Below, one piece after another: positions 7,241-15,600 of a stretch of DNA of 64,000 nt (position 1 is the stretch's first letter; each line of letters begins with the position of its first letter). Below the pieces are notes generated by a model that was given only the letters and a program-made list of their open reading frames with translations, was not told the origin of the DNA and made no database searches. The stretch is taken from contig NZ_LOAJ01000001.1 in the NCBI RefSeq assembly GCF_001542905.1, forward strand, positions 620,001-684,000, written 5' to 3'. The position numbers and the translations under genes were made by a program. Origin of the DNA: Halorubrum aethiopicum. GTDB taxonomy: Archaea; Halobacteriota; Halobacteria; Halobacteriales; Haloferacaceae.

Positions 7241-9094
7241 TCAGTCGTCGCCCGGCTCGGCGGTCGGCTGGCTACCGCCCCGGACCGACTTCAGGTTGCC
7301 GTATCCGAGCCGGACGAGCGACAGCGCGAGCCCGATCAACACGAGCGCGAGGATTATCTGGACGACCGAGGAGATCTGCGCGCCGATCGTTCCGGCACCG
7401 CCCTGGATGAGGTTGAGATAGAGGTTCTGGAACACCGCCAGCCAGAGCAGCCCGAGCACGGTGATCGTCACCATCACCGCCATCGGGACGCCGGTGGAGA
7501 CGAGCTGTTTGGAGTCGTCCCAGTTGGCGATCCAGACGGTGGCGGTCAGAAGCGCCAGCGCGGCGAGCAGCTGGTTCGCGCCGCCGAACAGCGCCCACAG
7601 CGTCGCCCACTGTCCGGAGATCACGAGGAGGTAGCCGAGCCCGATCTGGATCAGCGGATTGGTGTACCGGCCGCGGGCGAACGAGCCGATGCCGCCCGAG
7701 AGCCCGCTGACGGTCATGCCGTCGTCCATCCCGACGATCTCCTCCATCATGTACCGCCCCAGCCGGACCGCGGTGTCCGTCGAGGTGAGGAGGAAGCTCA
7801 CCAGGACGAGCGCCATGAACACCGAGCCGATCGTCTGGGGGACGCCGAAGCTCGTGAGGATCATCCCCCCGCCGGTCGCGAAGTTCGGGAGCGCACCGCC
7901 GATCCCGCCCGCCGCCGCGTCGCCGGCGAACCCGGCGACCGCGAGCGTCGACAGCGCCAGCGCGGCGAGCATTCCCTCGCCGAGCATGCCGCCGTAGCCG
8001 ATGAGCCGGGCGTCGCTCTCCTTGTTCAGCTGTTTCGCCGTCGTCCCCGAGGAGACGAGCGAGTGGAACCCGCTTATCGTTCCGCAGGCGATGGTGATGA
8101 AAAGCAGCGGGAACAGCGGGTACAGCCCCGCGGCCTCGACGCCCCAGAAGCCCTGGAACGGCGCGATCGACGAGTCGATGACGAGCGGTTCCGCGGACGT
8201 CGCGAACAGCGTGCCGGCGATGATCGCGAGCACGCCGCCGCCGACCCCGGTGTACAGCAGGAACGACGAGAGGTAGTCGCGCGGCTGGAGCAGCACCCAC
8301 ACCGGGAGCGCGCTCGCTATCGCGCCGTACACCATGATCACGGGCACCCACGCGGCGGTGTTGCCGCCGAGCGCGGCCGCGCCCGGAACCCACGAGCCAG
8401 TGCCGCTGAACAGCACGAACGTGCCGGCGGGGTGGCTGGCGTCGCCGGCCAGCTCGAACAGCGCGAACGGGAACTGGATGCCGACCCAGACGCCGGCGAA
8501 GACGCCGGCGACGAAGAGCACGGTTCCCGGAACGAACGGCCCGTTGAGCTGGTAGAGGTACACCCCGAAACCGAGCGCGAGCAGCACGTACACGAAGCTC
8601 GCGGTCGTCACCTGCGGGAACGCGTTGAACACGATGCCCACTACGAGCGCGAACACCGCCACGACGAGGATGATCGTGAGGAACGCGAACCACAACAGGA
8701 GGTCCTTCCCCCGTTCGCCGACGTACTGGCCGACGATGTACCCGATCGACCGCCCCTCGTGACGGACCGACCCGGAAAGGGAGATGAAGTCGTGGACCGC
8801 GCCCATCAGCGGGTTGCCGATGGCGACCCACAGCAGCGCCGGGACCCATCCCCAGATGGCCCCCGCGGTGATCGGGCCGACGATCGGCGCGCCGCCCGCG
8901 ATGCTCGAGAAGTGATGCCCCAGTAGCACCGGCTTCTTCGCCGGTACGTACTCCTGTCCGTCCTCGTACTTGTGTGCCGGCGTCTCCCGGTCGTCGTCGA
9001 GATCGACGAATCGCGAGAGGTACCGCGAGTACCCCATGTACCCGACGGTGAACGTGGCCAGCACCGCGACGACGATCCAGATTACGTTTGTCAT
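7241..9094 (-). CDS. cstA: CstA-family carrier (carbon-starvation protein)
   Basis: The 617-residue polytopic membrane protein belongs to the CstA family, whose characterised bacterial members take up peptides or pyruvate. About 15-16 hydrophobic segments run through the chain. Family motifs are present: HKYEDGQEYVPAKKPVLLGHHFSSIAGGAPIVGP near residues 40-80, NPLMGAVHDF near 95, and the FHSLVSSGTTAKQLNKESDARLIGYGGMLGE block near residue 360. The C-terminus is a short polar tail. The gene is monocistronic; its 5' region (9095-9160) is AT-rich compared with its surroundings and presumably holds the promoter. Substrate is inferred only at family level. Confidence 0.92.
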   Translation of the reverse strand: MTNVIWIVVAVLATFTVGYMGYSRYLSRFVDLDDDRETPAHKYEDGQEYVPAKKPVLLGHHFSSIAGGAPIVGPITAGAIWGWVPALLWVAIGNPLMGAVHDFISLSGSVRHEGRSIGYIVGQYVGERGKDLLLWFAFLTIILVVAVFALVVGIVFNAFPQVTTASFVYVLLALGFGVYLYQLNGPFVPGTVLFVAGVFAGVWVGIQFPFALFELAGDASHPAGTFVLFSGTGSWVPGAAALGGNTAAWVPVIMVYGAIASALPVWVLLQPRDYLSSFLLYTGVGGGVLAIIAGTLFATSAEPLVIDSSIAPFQGFWGVEAAGLYPLFPLLFITIACGTISGFHSLVSSGTTAKQLNKESDARLIGYGGMLGEGMLAALALSTLAVAGFAGDAAAGGIGGALPNFATGGGMILTSFGVPQTIGSVFMALVLVSFLLTSTDTAVRLGRYMMEEIVGMDDGMTVSGLSGGIGSFARGRYTNPLIQIGLGYLLVISGQWATLWALFGGANQLLAALALLTATVWIANWDDSKQLVSTGVPMAVMVTITVLGLLWLAVFQNLYLNLIQGGAGTIGAQISSVVQIILALVLIGLALSLVRLGYGNLKSVRGGSQPTAEPGDD

Positions 9095-9259
9095 TGGGTA
9101 ACTGCCTCGTGCTACGAATTTTCGAAGTACGTGTTAAATATTCCCATCATCCGTGATAGTTACGGGAACGACGACCGCGTAATCGGGTTACCGGACGGCG
9201 TCTCCAATTGTTTTCTTATCTCGAAAAGTTGGTTTTTCGATCGGAGTTGAGGATACCAA

Positions 9260-10231
9260 TCACGCGCGCTCGGGCGGAGCGGGATCGACGTCGAGCTCGG
9301 TGGCGACCTCCTCGAGGAGGTCGCCGCGGACCTCGCGTGTGCGCGACTCGATGGCCGCGAGCAGCGGCGGGTCGAACCCCTCCTCGACCTGTCCGATCCG
9401 CTCGCGCTCGGTGGCGACCTTCTCGCGCAGGTACCGGGCACCCCTCCCCTCCTCGTCGTCGTCGGGTTCGGGCGTGAGCTTGTTCGCGACGAGCCCGCGC
9501 ACCGCGAGGTCGCGGTCGGCGAACGCCTCGATCGCCCGCTCGGTCTCGTTGACGGACAGCTGGTCGGGGTTCAACACGAGGAAGAAGGCTGCGTCCTCCC
9601 GAAGCGCCTCCCCGGCGAACTCGAAGAACTCCTTTCGGTCCTCCAGTCGCGCCAGAACCGGGTCACCCTCCATCATTCGTCTGGCCTCCATGTCGCCGAT
9701 CGCCGCCTTCTCGAAGAGGTCGATCGACTGCTTCCGCTTGTACATCAGCCGGTCGATCCAGTCGCCGAGGAACTCCGGAAGCCCGAGCAGTCGGAGCGTC
9801 GAGCCCGTGGGTGCCGTGTCGAAGACGACCCGGTCGTACGGCTCGCCCTCCTCGCGCATCACGCCGACGAACGCGTCGAAGAGCGCGGCCTCGTACGCGC
9901 CGGGGGTCCCGTGGGACATCTCCAGCTGGCGGTTGATCTCGTTGACCATCGCGGCCGAGACCTGTTCGGAGAGCCCCTCGCGGATCTCCGAGAGGTGTCG
10001 TTGGACCTCGTCGTCCGGGTCGATCTCCATCGCGTCGAGTCCGTCGACGCCCTCGACGGGGGCGGGGTCGTCGCCGAACGACTGGTCGAAGACGTCGGAC
10101 ACCGAGTGGGCGGGGTCCGTCGAGACGACGAGCGTCCGGAGCCCGGCGTTGGCACACTTGTAGCCGTACGCACACGAGACGGTCGTCTTGCCGACGCCGC
10201 CCTTCCCGCCGAAGAAGACGAACTGCTCCAT
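9260..10231 (-). CDS. arsA: ArsA/Get3-family ATPase
   Basis: The 323-residue single-copy ATPase has the deviant Walker A GGKGGVGKTT at residues 8-17, STDPAHSVSDVFDQ (switch-like), VVFDTAPTGSTLRLLGLP and a C-terminal VANKLTPE motif. It is half the size of bacterial ArsA and so resembles eukaryotic Get3 and archaeal homologues that dimerise. I see no arsenite-specific ars genes nearby, so a Get3-like chaperone role for tail-anchored proteins is as likely as arsenite transport. The gene overlaps the end of a small upstream gene by one base, which suggests the two products function together. Confidence 0.9.
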   Translation of the reverse strand: MEQFVFFGGKGGVGKTTVSCAYGYKCANAGLRTLVVSTDPAHSVSDVFDQSFGDDPAPVEGVDGLDAMEIDPDDEVQRHLSEIREGLSEQVSAAMVNEINRQLEMSHGTPGAYEAALFDAFVGVMREEGEPYDRVVFDTAPTGSTLRLLGLPEFLGDWIDRLMYKRKQSIDLFEKAAIGDMEARRMMEGDPVLARLEDRKEFFEFAGEALREDAAFFLVLNPDQLSVNETERAIEAFADRDLAVRGLVANKLTPEPDDDEEGRGARYLREKVATERERIGQVEEGFDPPLLAAIESRTREVRGDLLEEVATELDVDPAPPERA

Positions 10232-10527
10232 CAGAAGTGGTACTGCTGGCCCTTGCGCTCGATCAGGCTGTCACGGTCCCACAGCCGGCGCTCCCACGCC
10301 TCGAACTCGTCTTCGAGGTACGGCAACAGCTCGGCGGTGTAGTAGGAGACGGGCGAGGGGATCCCGAAGGCGTCGGGGAAACACGCCAGCATGAACGCGT
10401 CCTCGGCGTCCTCGGCCTCCTTCTCGATCTTCTCGTAGGCCGGATGGGTGATCATCCCGTGGTAGAGACCGCGGAGCCACTCCTCGAGGGCGGCGCGGAA
10501 CGCCGCGATCCGGTCTGCGACTGTCAT
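10231..10527 (-). CDS. small haloarchaeal protein coupled to the ArsA-type ATPase
   Basis: The 98-residue helical protein has no recognisable catalytic motif. Notable stretches are WLRGLYHGMITHPAYEKIEKEAEDAEDAFMLACFPDAFGIPSPVSYYTAELLPYLEDEFEAWERR. Its stop overlaps the start of the ATPase gene, an arrangement that normally signals translational coupling. A helical partner or adaptor for the ATPase is an inference from this overlap alone. Confidence 0.65.
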   Translation of the reverse strand: MTVADRIAAFRAALEEWLRGLYHGMITHPAYEKIEKEAEDAEDAFMLACFPDAFGIPSPVSYYTAELLPYLEDEFEAWERRLWDRDSLIERKGQQYHF

Positions 10528-10622
10528 CGTCGTTCATGGCCGGGCGACCGCCGTAAACCTGTCGCGGTCGTGAGACTGACGCACGGAAAAGACGGGAGCG
10601 GCAGGCGGGCGACCGCGTCGTC

Positions 10623-10823
10623 TCAGGCCGAGGTGCCGTCAGTGACCTCGGGCTGGCTCTCCTCGCCGTCGCCGTCGTCGAGCTCCGGGCGGTCGCCGTC
10701 GTCCGGGCTCGGCGCGTGGGTCTCGTCGCCCATCGAGAGCCAGACCAGGTACAGCATGGCGAAGACCATCGATACCGTCGCGACGACCGCGGCGATCCCG
10801 GTGATGGGAACGAGACCGTTCAT
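10623..10823 (-). CDS. small single-span membrane protein
   Basis: The 66-residue product has an N-terminal hydrophobic segment (residues about 5-32, ITGIAAVVATVSMVFAMLYLVWL) followed by an acidic cytoplasmic or periplasmic tail rich in Asp, Pro and Glu. It is too short for any domain call. The gene stands alone 95 bp beyond the start of the ArsA-linked gene and diverges from the G3E GTPase. Function is unknown. Confidence 0.55.
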   Translation of the reverse strand: MNGLVPITGIAAVVATVSMVFAMLYLVWLSMGDETHAPSPDDGDRPELDDGDGEESQPEVTDGTSA

Positions 10824-10958
10824 GCCCGGCACTCGGTGGGGGCGGCGTATCAACGTATCGGCTTTCGTTGAGACCGAGCGACGGCCCCGAGCGGTCGATC
10901 GACTCGCGATATCCCCGGCTCCGGGGAGTTGAAGGGCCGGCGGGTCGGATTCGCCCCC

Positions 10959-12242
10959 ATGAGCGACCGGATCCCGGTGACCGTGCTGTCGGGCAGCCTC
11001 GGGGCGGGCAAGACGACCCTCCTCAACCACCTGCTCTCGAACGCGGGCGACCGCGAGATCGCCGTGCTCGTCAACGACATGGGCGACGTGAACGTCGACG
11101 CGGAGCTGATCGCGGAGGGGTCCGAACTCGACGTCGACGACGGGGTCACGGAGCTGTCGAACGGCTGTATCTGCTGTGAGCTCCAGGACGACCTCGAGAC
11201 CGCCGTGGTGCGGCTCGCGAACGAGCGCTCCTTCGACCACCTCGTCGTCGAGTCGTCGGGGATCTCCGAACCCGCGCCGGTCGCCCGGCTGTTCACGACC
11301 GAGTCGCGGGCGGCCGCCCGCTATCGCGTGGACGCGCTCGTGACCGTGCTCGACACCCGGCTGTTCCTCGACTCCTTCTCCGACGCCGAGGACCTCGAGC
11401 GCCGCGGCACCGACGCGGAGGGTCGTCCCCTCTCCGATCTCCTCGTCGAGCAGGTCGAGGTCTCGAACGTCGTCCTCCTCAACAAGGCCGACCTGTGTAC
11501 CGACGCGGAGCTCGAGCGCGCCGAGGAGCTCGTGGCCGCGCTCCAGCCGGACGCGGAGACGATCCGCACCGAGTTCTCCGCCGTCGACCCCGACCGACTG
11601 CTCGCCGTCGACCTCTTCGACGAGCGGGCGGTGTCGACGCTCCCCGGCTGGAAGCGCGCGCTGGAGGACGAGGGACACGGGGGTCACGGGACGCGAGACG
11701 CCGACGATGACGATACCGGCGACGATGCCCACGATGACGACGACCATGCCCACGGCGACGACGACCACGGACACCGCCACCCCGACGAGGTGTACGGCGT
11801 CACCTCGTTCACGTATCGCCGCCGTCGCCCGTTCCACCCCGAGCGGATCGCGGCGGTCCTCCGGGACCTCCCCGAGGGCGTCGTTCGTTCGAAGGGAACC
11901 CTCTGGATCGCGGGCAACGAGGTCCGTCAGCAGGTTGGCCAGGCCGGACCGTCGGTCCGGGTGACCGCGCCGGGGCCGTGGATCGCGAGCCGGCCGCCGG
12001 TCGAACGCGACATGCTCCGGTCGAACCGTCCCGACCTCGAGTGGCACGAGGACCACGGCGACCGCGAGACGGCCTACGTCGTCATCGGGACCGAGTTCGA
12101 CGAGGCGGACCTCCGCGGTCGGCTCGACGACGCGCTCGTCACCGACGAGGAGTGGGCGCGGGTCGAGGCCGGCGAGGACTTCGACGCGGCCGACCCGTTC
12201 CCGACCGAGGGCGGCGAGGAGGTCGTCCTCCGGGAGCCGTAG
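10959..12242 (+). CDS. G3E-family (CobW/ZNG1-type) metallochaperone GTPase with His-rich insert
   Basis: The 427-residue GTPase has Walker A GSLGAGKT at residues 12-19, the metal-binding motif GCICC at 69-73, an ESSG switch-like motif and the guanine-specificity element NKAD. A histidine/aspartate-rich loop at about residues 235-275 (nt 11670-11790) contains some eight His residues and is followed by the CobW C-terminal domain. Such loops usually chelate Zn, Ni or Co. COG0523 proteins deliver metal to target enzymes by GTP-driven transfer; the target here is unknown, and no cobalamin, urease or hydrogenase genes are adjacent. I start at MSDRIPVT, since the upstream in-frame extension has no good start context. 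Confidence 0.88.
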   Translation: MSDRIPVTVLSGSLGAGKTTLLNHLLSNAGDREIAVLVNDMGDVNVDAELIAEGSELDVDDGVTELSNGCICCELQDDLETAVVRLANERSFDHLVVESSGISEPAPVARLFTTESRAAARYRVDALVTVLDTRLFLDSFSDAEDLERRGTDAEGRPLSDLLVEQVEVSNVVLLNKADLCTDAELERAEELVAALQPDAETIRTEFSAVDPDRLLAVDLFDERAVSTLPGWKRALEDEGHGGHGTRDADDDDTGDDAHDDDDHAHGDDDHGHRHPDEVYGVTSFTYRRRRPFHPERIAAVLRDLPEGVVRSKGTLWIAGNEVRQQVGQAGPSVRVTAPGPWIASRPPVERDMLRSNRPDLEWHEDHGDRETAYVVIGTEFDEADLRGRLDDALVTDEEWARVEAGEDFDAADPFPTEGGEEVVLREP

Positions 12243-12296
12243 CGGCGTGGATCCCGAGCGGCCGGTTTATCTCGCTCGACGGCGTATCCCGGTCGC

Positions 12297-12803
12297 ATGA
12301 ACGCGCTCTCCGCGGTGGCCTCGTCGCCGCTGGACCCGGTTCCCGGCCTCGACGTCACCGTCGGGCAGGGAGTCGCGGGCGGAGCGGTCGGGGCCTTCCT
12401 CACGACGCTGGCGGTCGCCGCGATCCTCGTCGCGGTCCGCCCGGCGTACGTCGAACGGATGGCCGAGGTCGTCCTCGATCGGCCGGGGTCGGCGTTCCTC
12501 TACGGGCTCTTTCTGCTCGTCGCGCTGTTCGTCTCGGTGCTCGCGCTCGCGATCACGGGGATCGGCCTCCTCGTCGCGATCCCGCTGCTCGTCGCGGCGT
12601 ACGTGGTGTGGGCGGTGGGCGCGGCGGTGGCGTACCTCGCGGTCGCCGACCGGCTGGTGGGCCACGGCGACGGCTGGACGAAGGCGGTGCTCGTCGCCGC
12701 GGCGCTGAACGGGGCGCTCGCCGCGATCGGGGTCGGCGCGCTGGTCGCGCTCGTGGTCGGTGCCGTCGGCTTCGGCGCGGTGCTCGGCGACTGGTTCGAG
12801 TGA
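12297..12803 (+). CDS. haloarchaeal integral membrane protein
   Basis: The 168-residue product is strongly hydrophobic, with four likely membrane segments at about residues 26-46, 65-95 (a long or paired stretch), 98-118 and 130-162. Short charged loops separate them and the protein ends in DWFE. It is made mostly of Ala, Val, Gly and Leu and shows no catalytic motif. It follows the G3E GTPase gene by 54 bp on the same strand and could be part of the same transcript. Function is unknown. Confidence 0.65.
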   Translation: MNALSAVASSPLDPVPGLDVTVGQGVAGGAVGAFLTTLAVAAILVAVRPAYVERMAEVVLDRPGSAFLYGLFLLVALFVSVLALAITGIGLLVAIPLLVAAYVVWAVGAAVAYLAVADRLVGHGDGWTKAVLVAAALNGALAAIGVGALVALVVGAVGFGAVLGDWFE

Positions 12804-12850
12804 CCGGGAGCGACGGGGACGCTCGCCGTCCTCTCGCCTCCGGCCCGTCC

Positions 12851-13090
12851 TCAACAGGCGCAGCCGGAGTCGCTCGCGCGCTCGAACCGCATCGCCTCCC
12901 CGCAGTCGGGACAGAGCGGGGTACCCTCCGCGTCGCGGTCGAGTCCCTCGGCGTCGACCTCGACGTCGCGAACGCGGGTCGCACAGTCGTCACACCAGTA
13001 CGCCCCCTCCGAGCCGTCGTCGCCGCCGTCGCCCGGCGCGCGCTGCGTCGACGACGCGAGCGTCTCCGTGACGGTGTCGAGGATTCCCAT
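12851..13090 (-). CDS. small zinc-ribbon protein
   Basis: The 79-residue product has two CxxC pairs (W-C-D-D-C and L-C-P-D-C) spaced as a zinc ribbon and ends in a further C-A-C motif, so it may bind more than one metal or be redox-active. The N-terminus MGILDTVTETLASST is a possible amphipathic helix. It converges with the membrane-protein gene. This resembles common haloarchaeal small zinc-finger proteins, whose functions are largely unknown. Confidence 0.65.
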   Translation of the reverse strand: MGILDTVTETLASSTQRAPGDGGDDGSEGAYWCDDCATRVRDVEVDAEGLDRDAEGTPLCPDCGEAMRFERASDSGCAC

Positions 13091-13261
13091 GCCCGCCGAT
13101 CCGAACTCGACGCGCCTTATCCTGTTGGTGCTGTGTGAACGTTGCGCACAGCCGATCGGCGACCGAGGGATCTCCGCGGTCGCGCCGACGGAGGTCGGGT
13201 GACGAGGTCACGGGAGCTAACGGTGACCGATCGTGGAGACGGTAACGGGGCGCGCGGACGC

Positions 13262-13597
13262 TCACAACAGCGGGAGCGTCAGCCCCGCGAGGACCACGCC
13301 GAACGCGAGCGCAGCGTACAACAGCCGCTCGAACCGGGGCGCGGTCGGGAGCGGTCCGGCGTCGACGGCGGGCGCGCCCCTGACGAACTGGGCGTACGCG
13401 ACGGCCGCGATGCCGGCGAAGGCGAGCCCCGACGCCGCCAGCGACATCGACAGCGAGACGCCGTAGGCGAGCCCGTATATCGGCCCGATCGAGAAGGCGA
13501 GCATGAACGCGAGGCCGACGCTCACGAGGAACGGCACCGGGTCGACCGGCTCGCCCCGTCGGTTTCGCGCGAATCTCGGCCGATCCGGCCGACTCAT
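13262..13597 (-). CDS. haloarchaeal membrane protein
   Basis: The 111-residue product has a basic N-terminus (MSRPDRPRFARNRRG) followed by three probable membrane segments at about residues 22-40, 44-70 and 90-110, ending in LTLPLL. An upstream in-frame start would add six residues, but MSRPDRP is the typical start. No motif points to a function. Confidence 0.55.
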   Translation of the reverse strand: MSRPDRPRFARNRRGEPVDPVPFLVSVGLAFMLAFSIGPIYGLAYGVSLSMSLAASGLAFAGIAAVAYAQFVRGAPAVDAGPLPTAPRFERLLYAALAFGVVLAGLTLPLL

Positions 13598-13680
13598 ACT
13601 CCCACATGGGTCCACACGACCAAAAACGGGTGGTACGCGGCGGATCGAACGGGTGAGCTTCAGTCCGATCCTCTGGGTAG

Positions 13681-14035
13681 CCGTTATATTTCGAGTGTTG
13701 TAGAACGGGTGTTTCGTGAATTCTAGAAGTAATAAAAAAAGAGATCGCTGCTGGCGGGGTGAACTCTTTCAAAGCCCCAGCCGGCTCCGGTTGAGGGCCT
13801 CGCTGTGCTCCTCGTCGCTCGCGTTGCTCGCTCCTGCGGTGCTTGCGTCGGCCGTCTTCCCGGAGCCGGCTGCCCCTTTGAGTCCCGCCCAACCGCCCAG
13901 CACCGCACCTCACACCTCCCCAGCCTCGCGGCTCGCTCCGCTCGCCGCGTCCCTCGCGGTCGGGTTCGTGCCCTCCGGGCACTCACCGGCGCGCCACCGC
14001 TCCGGCGATCGCTCACTCCTTCGCCTGTACTGAGC
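13681..14035. repeat. structured dispersed repeat, family 1, copy A
   Basis: This 355 bp block is repeated in inverted orientation at 18308-18680. Shared anchors are CCGTTATATTTCGAG at the left end, CAAAGCCCCAGCC, GGCTGCCCCTTTGAGTCCC, an ACCGC-C-ACCGCACCTCAC stretch and CACTCCTTCGCCTGTACTGAGC at the right end. The central arms (13771-13790 and 13861-13878) form a long stem, and the matching arms of copy B also pair although their bases differ. No protein with haloarchaeal composition is encoded; the conserved GCPFES reading frame is Arg-rich and not credible. The block fills most of the gene-free stretch 13598-14203 together with a family-2 element. Confidence 0.8.
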
Positions 14036-14171
14036 ATCCGCGAGCGAAGCGATCGGTTCACCACCGGCGAGGTGAACGCCGAGCCGGCGGCTTTTTCCCT
14101 CCAAGTTTTTCGAGGAGTGGTCCCCGAAGCGAACGCAGTGAGCGAGGGGATCCGACGAGAAAAAGGTGGAA
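14026..14171 (+). repeat. structured dispersed repeat, family 2, copy A
   Basis: This 146 bp block matches 43828-43975 in the same orientation. Fixed parts are TGTACTGAGCATCCGCGAGC, GCTTTTTCCCTCCA, GTTTTTCGAGGAG and CCGACGAGAAAAAGGTGGAA. Between them lie two stems whose sequences differ between copies yet still pair. The first stem followed by TTTTT looks like an intrinsic terminator for rightward transcription. Both copies end 30-40 bp before the start codon of a gene on the same strand. Confidence 0.8.
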
Positions 14172-14203
14172 GACCTAAGTGTCGGTCGCTCCCGTCTCCA
14201 CGT

Positions 14204-14419
14204 ATGAGCGAGGAGCGGAAGGGGCTCTCGGACGGCGTCGAGGAGTCGCGCGGCGACCCGCGGGTGCTGCTCGCGATGAACGCCGTCCTATCGCTGTGGC
14301 TGGGGTGGACGGTCGTCTGGGGGCTCGACATCCTCGAGGTGCTGGAGTACGGGATGGGCACCGTCGCGGGCGTCTCGCTCGCGATCTTCGCGTTGACGTA
14401 CGTCGTCGTGTTACAGTGA
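14204..14419 (+). CDS. small two-span membrane protein
   Basis: The 71-residue product has a charged N-terminus (MSEERKGLSDGVEESRGDPR) and two hydrophobic segments at about residues 21-45 and 50-70, ending in VVVLQ. It is the only credible coding part of a longer open frame that runs through the repeats. It lies 82 bp before upp in the same direction, an arrangement I associate with haloarchaeal genomes. Function is unknown. Confidence 0.6.
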   Translation: MSEERKGLSDGVEESRGDPRVLLAMNAVLSLWLGWTVVWGLDILEVLEYGMGTVAGVSLAIFALTYVVVLQ

Positions 14420-14470
14420 TGGCCCGCCCGCCGACCCACCGACCCGCCGACCCGACCTCGCGTGACAACC

Positions 14471-14477
14471 TTTTAAA
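14471..14477 (+). promoter_or_regulatory. TATA box of upp
   Basis: TTTTAAA lies 25-31 bp before the upp ATG at 14502, the classic leaderless haloarchaeal arrangement. Confidence 0.7.
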
Positions 14478-14501
14478 CCGAACGCCACGACTGGCCGGGT
14501 A

Positions 14502-15179
14502 ATGACCATCGAGGACCGCGACAACGCGTACCTCATCACCCACGCGCTGGCGAAGGACACCCTCTCGCGGCTCCGGGACGTCGAGACCGAGCAGGTCGCC
14601 TTCCGGAAGGGACTGGTGAAGCTCGGCCGGATCTGCGGCTACGAGGTCATCGACGGCGCGATGGGAACCGAGTACGTGCCCGTCGAGACCCCGCTCGCGG
14701 AGACGACCGGCGAGCGCGTGAAGGGGCTCGACGACGTGGTGATAATCAACGTGCTCCGGGCGGCGACCCCCTTCGTCGAGGGACTTCTGAAGGCGTTCCC
14801 GCGGGCGAAACAGGGGATCATCTCCGCCGGGCGCGACGAGACCGCCGGCATGAACGAGGACGGCGAGTTCCCGATCACGATCGACTACGTGAAGCTGCCG
14901 GAGATCGGCGCGGACGACACCGTGATCGTCGCCGACCCGATGCTCGCGACCGGCTCGACGATGTGTGCCGTCCTCGAGCACATCCTCGCGGAGGCCGACG
15001 ACTTCGAGGACCTGTTCGTGCTCTCGGCGGTCTCCGCGCCCGACGGGCTGGTCCGCGTCGGGAAGACCTTCCCCGAGGCGGACCTCCTGACGGTCGCCAT
15101 CGACGACCGCCTCGACGACGACGGCTTCATCGTCCCCGGCCTCGGCGACGCCGGCGACCGCGCGTTCCGGACGACGTGA
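14502..15179 (+). CDS. upp: uracil phosphoribosyltransferase
   Basis: Upp converts uracil and PRPP to UMP in pyrimidine salvage. The 225-residue product shows the PRPP-binding signature [13 protein letters not shown] at residues 141-153, the conserved [21 protein letters not shown] block and a C-terminal uracil-binding loop with [12 protein letters not shown]. It contains the RDETAG motif typical of the family. Length is normal and the start is supported by a well-placed TATA box. It is soluble and cytoplasmic. Confidence 0.96.
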   Translation: MTIEDRDNAYLITHALAKDTLSRLRDVETEQVAFRKGLVKLGRICGYEVIDGAMGTEYVPVETPLAETTGERVKGLDDVVIINVLRAATPFVEGLLKAFPRAKQGIISAGRDETAGMNEDGEFPITIDYVKLPEIGADDTVIVADPMLATGSTMCAVLEHILAEADDFEDLFVLSAVSAPDGLVRVGKTFPEADLLTVAIDDRLDDDGFIVPGLGDAGDRAFRTT

Positions 15180-15237
15180 CCCGCTCGTCTCGCCGCCCGT
15201 GACGAGTTTTTAAGGGCTCGCGCCGCGAGCGGCCCGT

Positions 15238-15456
15238 ATGAGCGACGCGCCGACGACCGAACCCTGCGACGCCTGCGGGGAGCCGACGACGGACGCGCTC
15301 GCCCGGACGGTTCGACTCAGCGTCGACCGGGCGAACATCGACACCCAGCGGCTCTGCCCCGAGTGTTTCGCCGACTGGATCCAGCGGTACCAGGCGGAGA
15401 TGGGCGACGGCGGCGACTCGACGGACGGGTCCGACTCCGAGATCATCGTCGACTGA
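15238..15456 (+). CDS. small haloarchaeal zinc-finger protein (DUF7569-like)
   Basis: The 72-residue product has C-D-A-C and C-P-E-C pairs about 32 residues apart, flanking a short strand-helix region that ends in FADWIQRYQ, so it should bind one zinc ion. The C-terminus is an acidic Ser/Asp tail. I recall the family as DUF7569, with unknown function. A TTTTTAA box at 15207-15213 lies 25 bp before the ATG and supports the start. Confidence 0.7.
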   Translation: MSDAPTTEPCDACGEPTTDALARTVRLSVDRANIDTQRLCPECFADWIQRYQAEMGDGGDSTDGSDSEIIVD

Positions 15457-15600
15457 CCGGAGAGCGCATCCGACGCCGGTCTCACCCGTCCCGACCGCTT
15501 CACTCGTCTCGCCCGCCTCGCCCGTCCCGCCCGTCTACTCTCCCGGCACCGTCGGTCCCCACCGGCCGGCTTAAGGCACGGCGGGACGGACGGTGACTCA

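Noticed and set aside
13805-14180. Open frame through the family-1 repeat, with a similar frame in copy B (GCPFES motif)
   Set aside because: Both are Arg-rich and Cys-containing, unlike haloarchaeal proteins, and the stem pairs change bases together. The similarity reflects the conserved DNA/RNA element rather than a protein.
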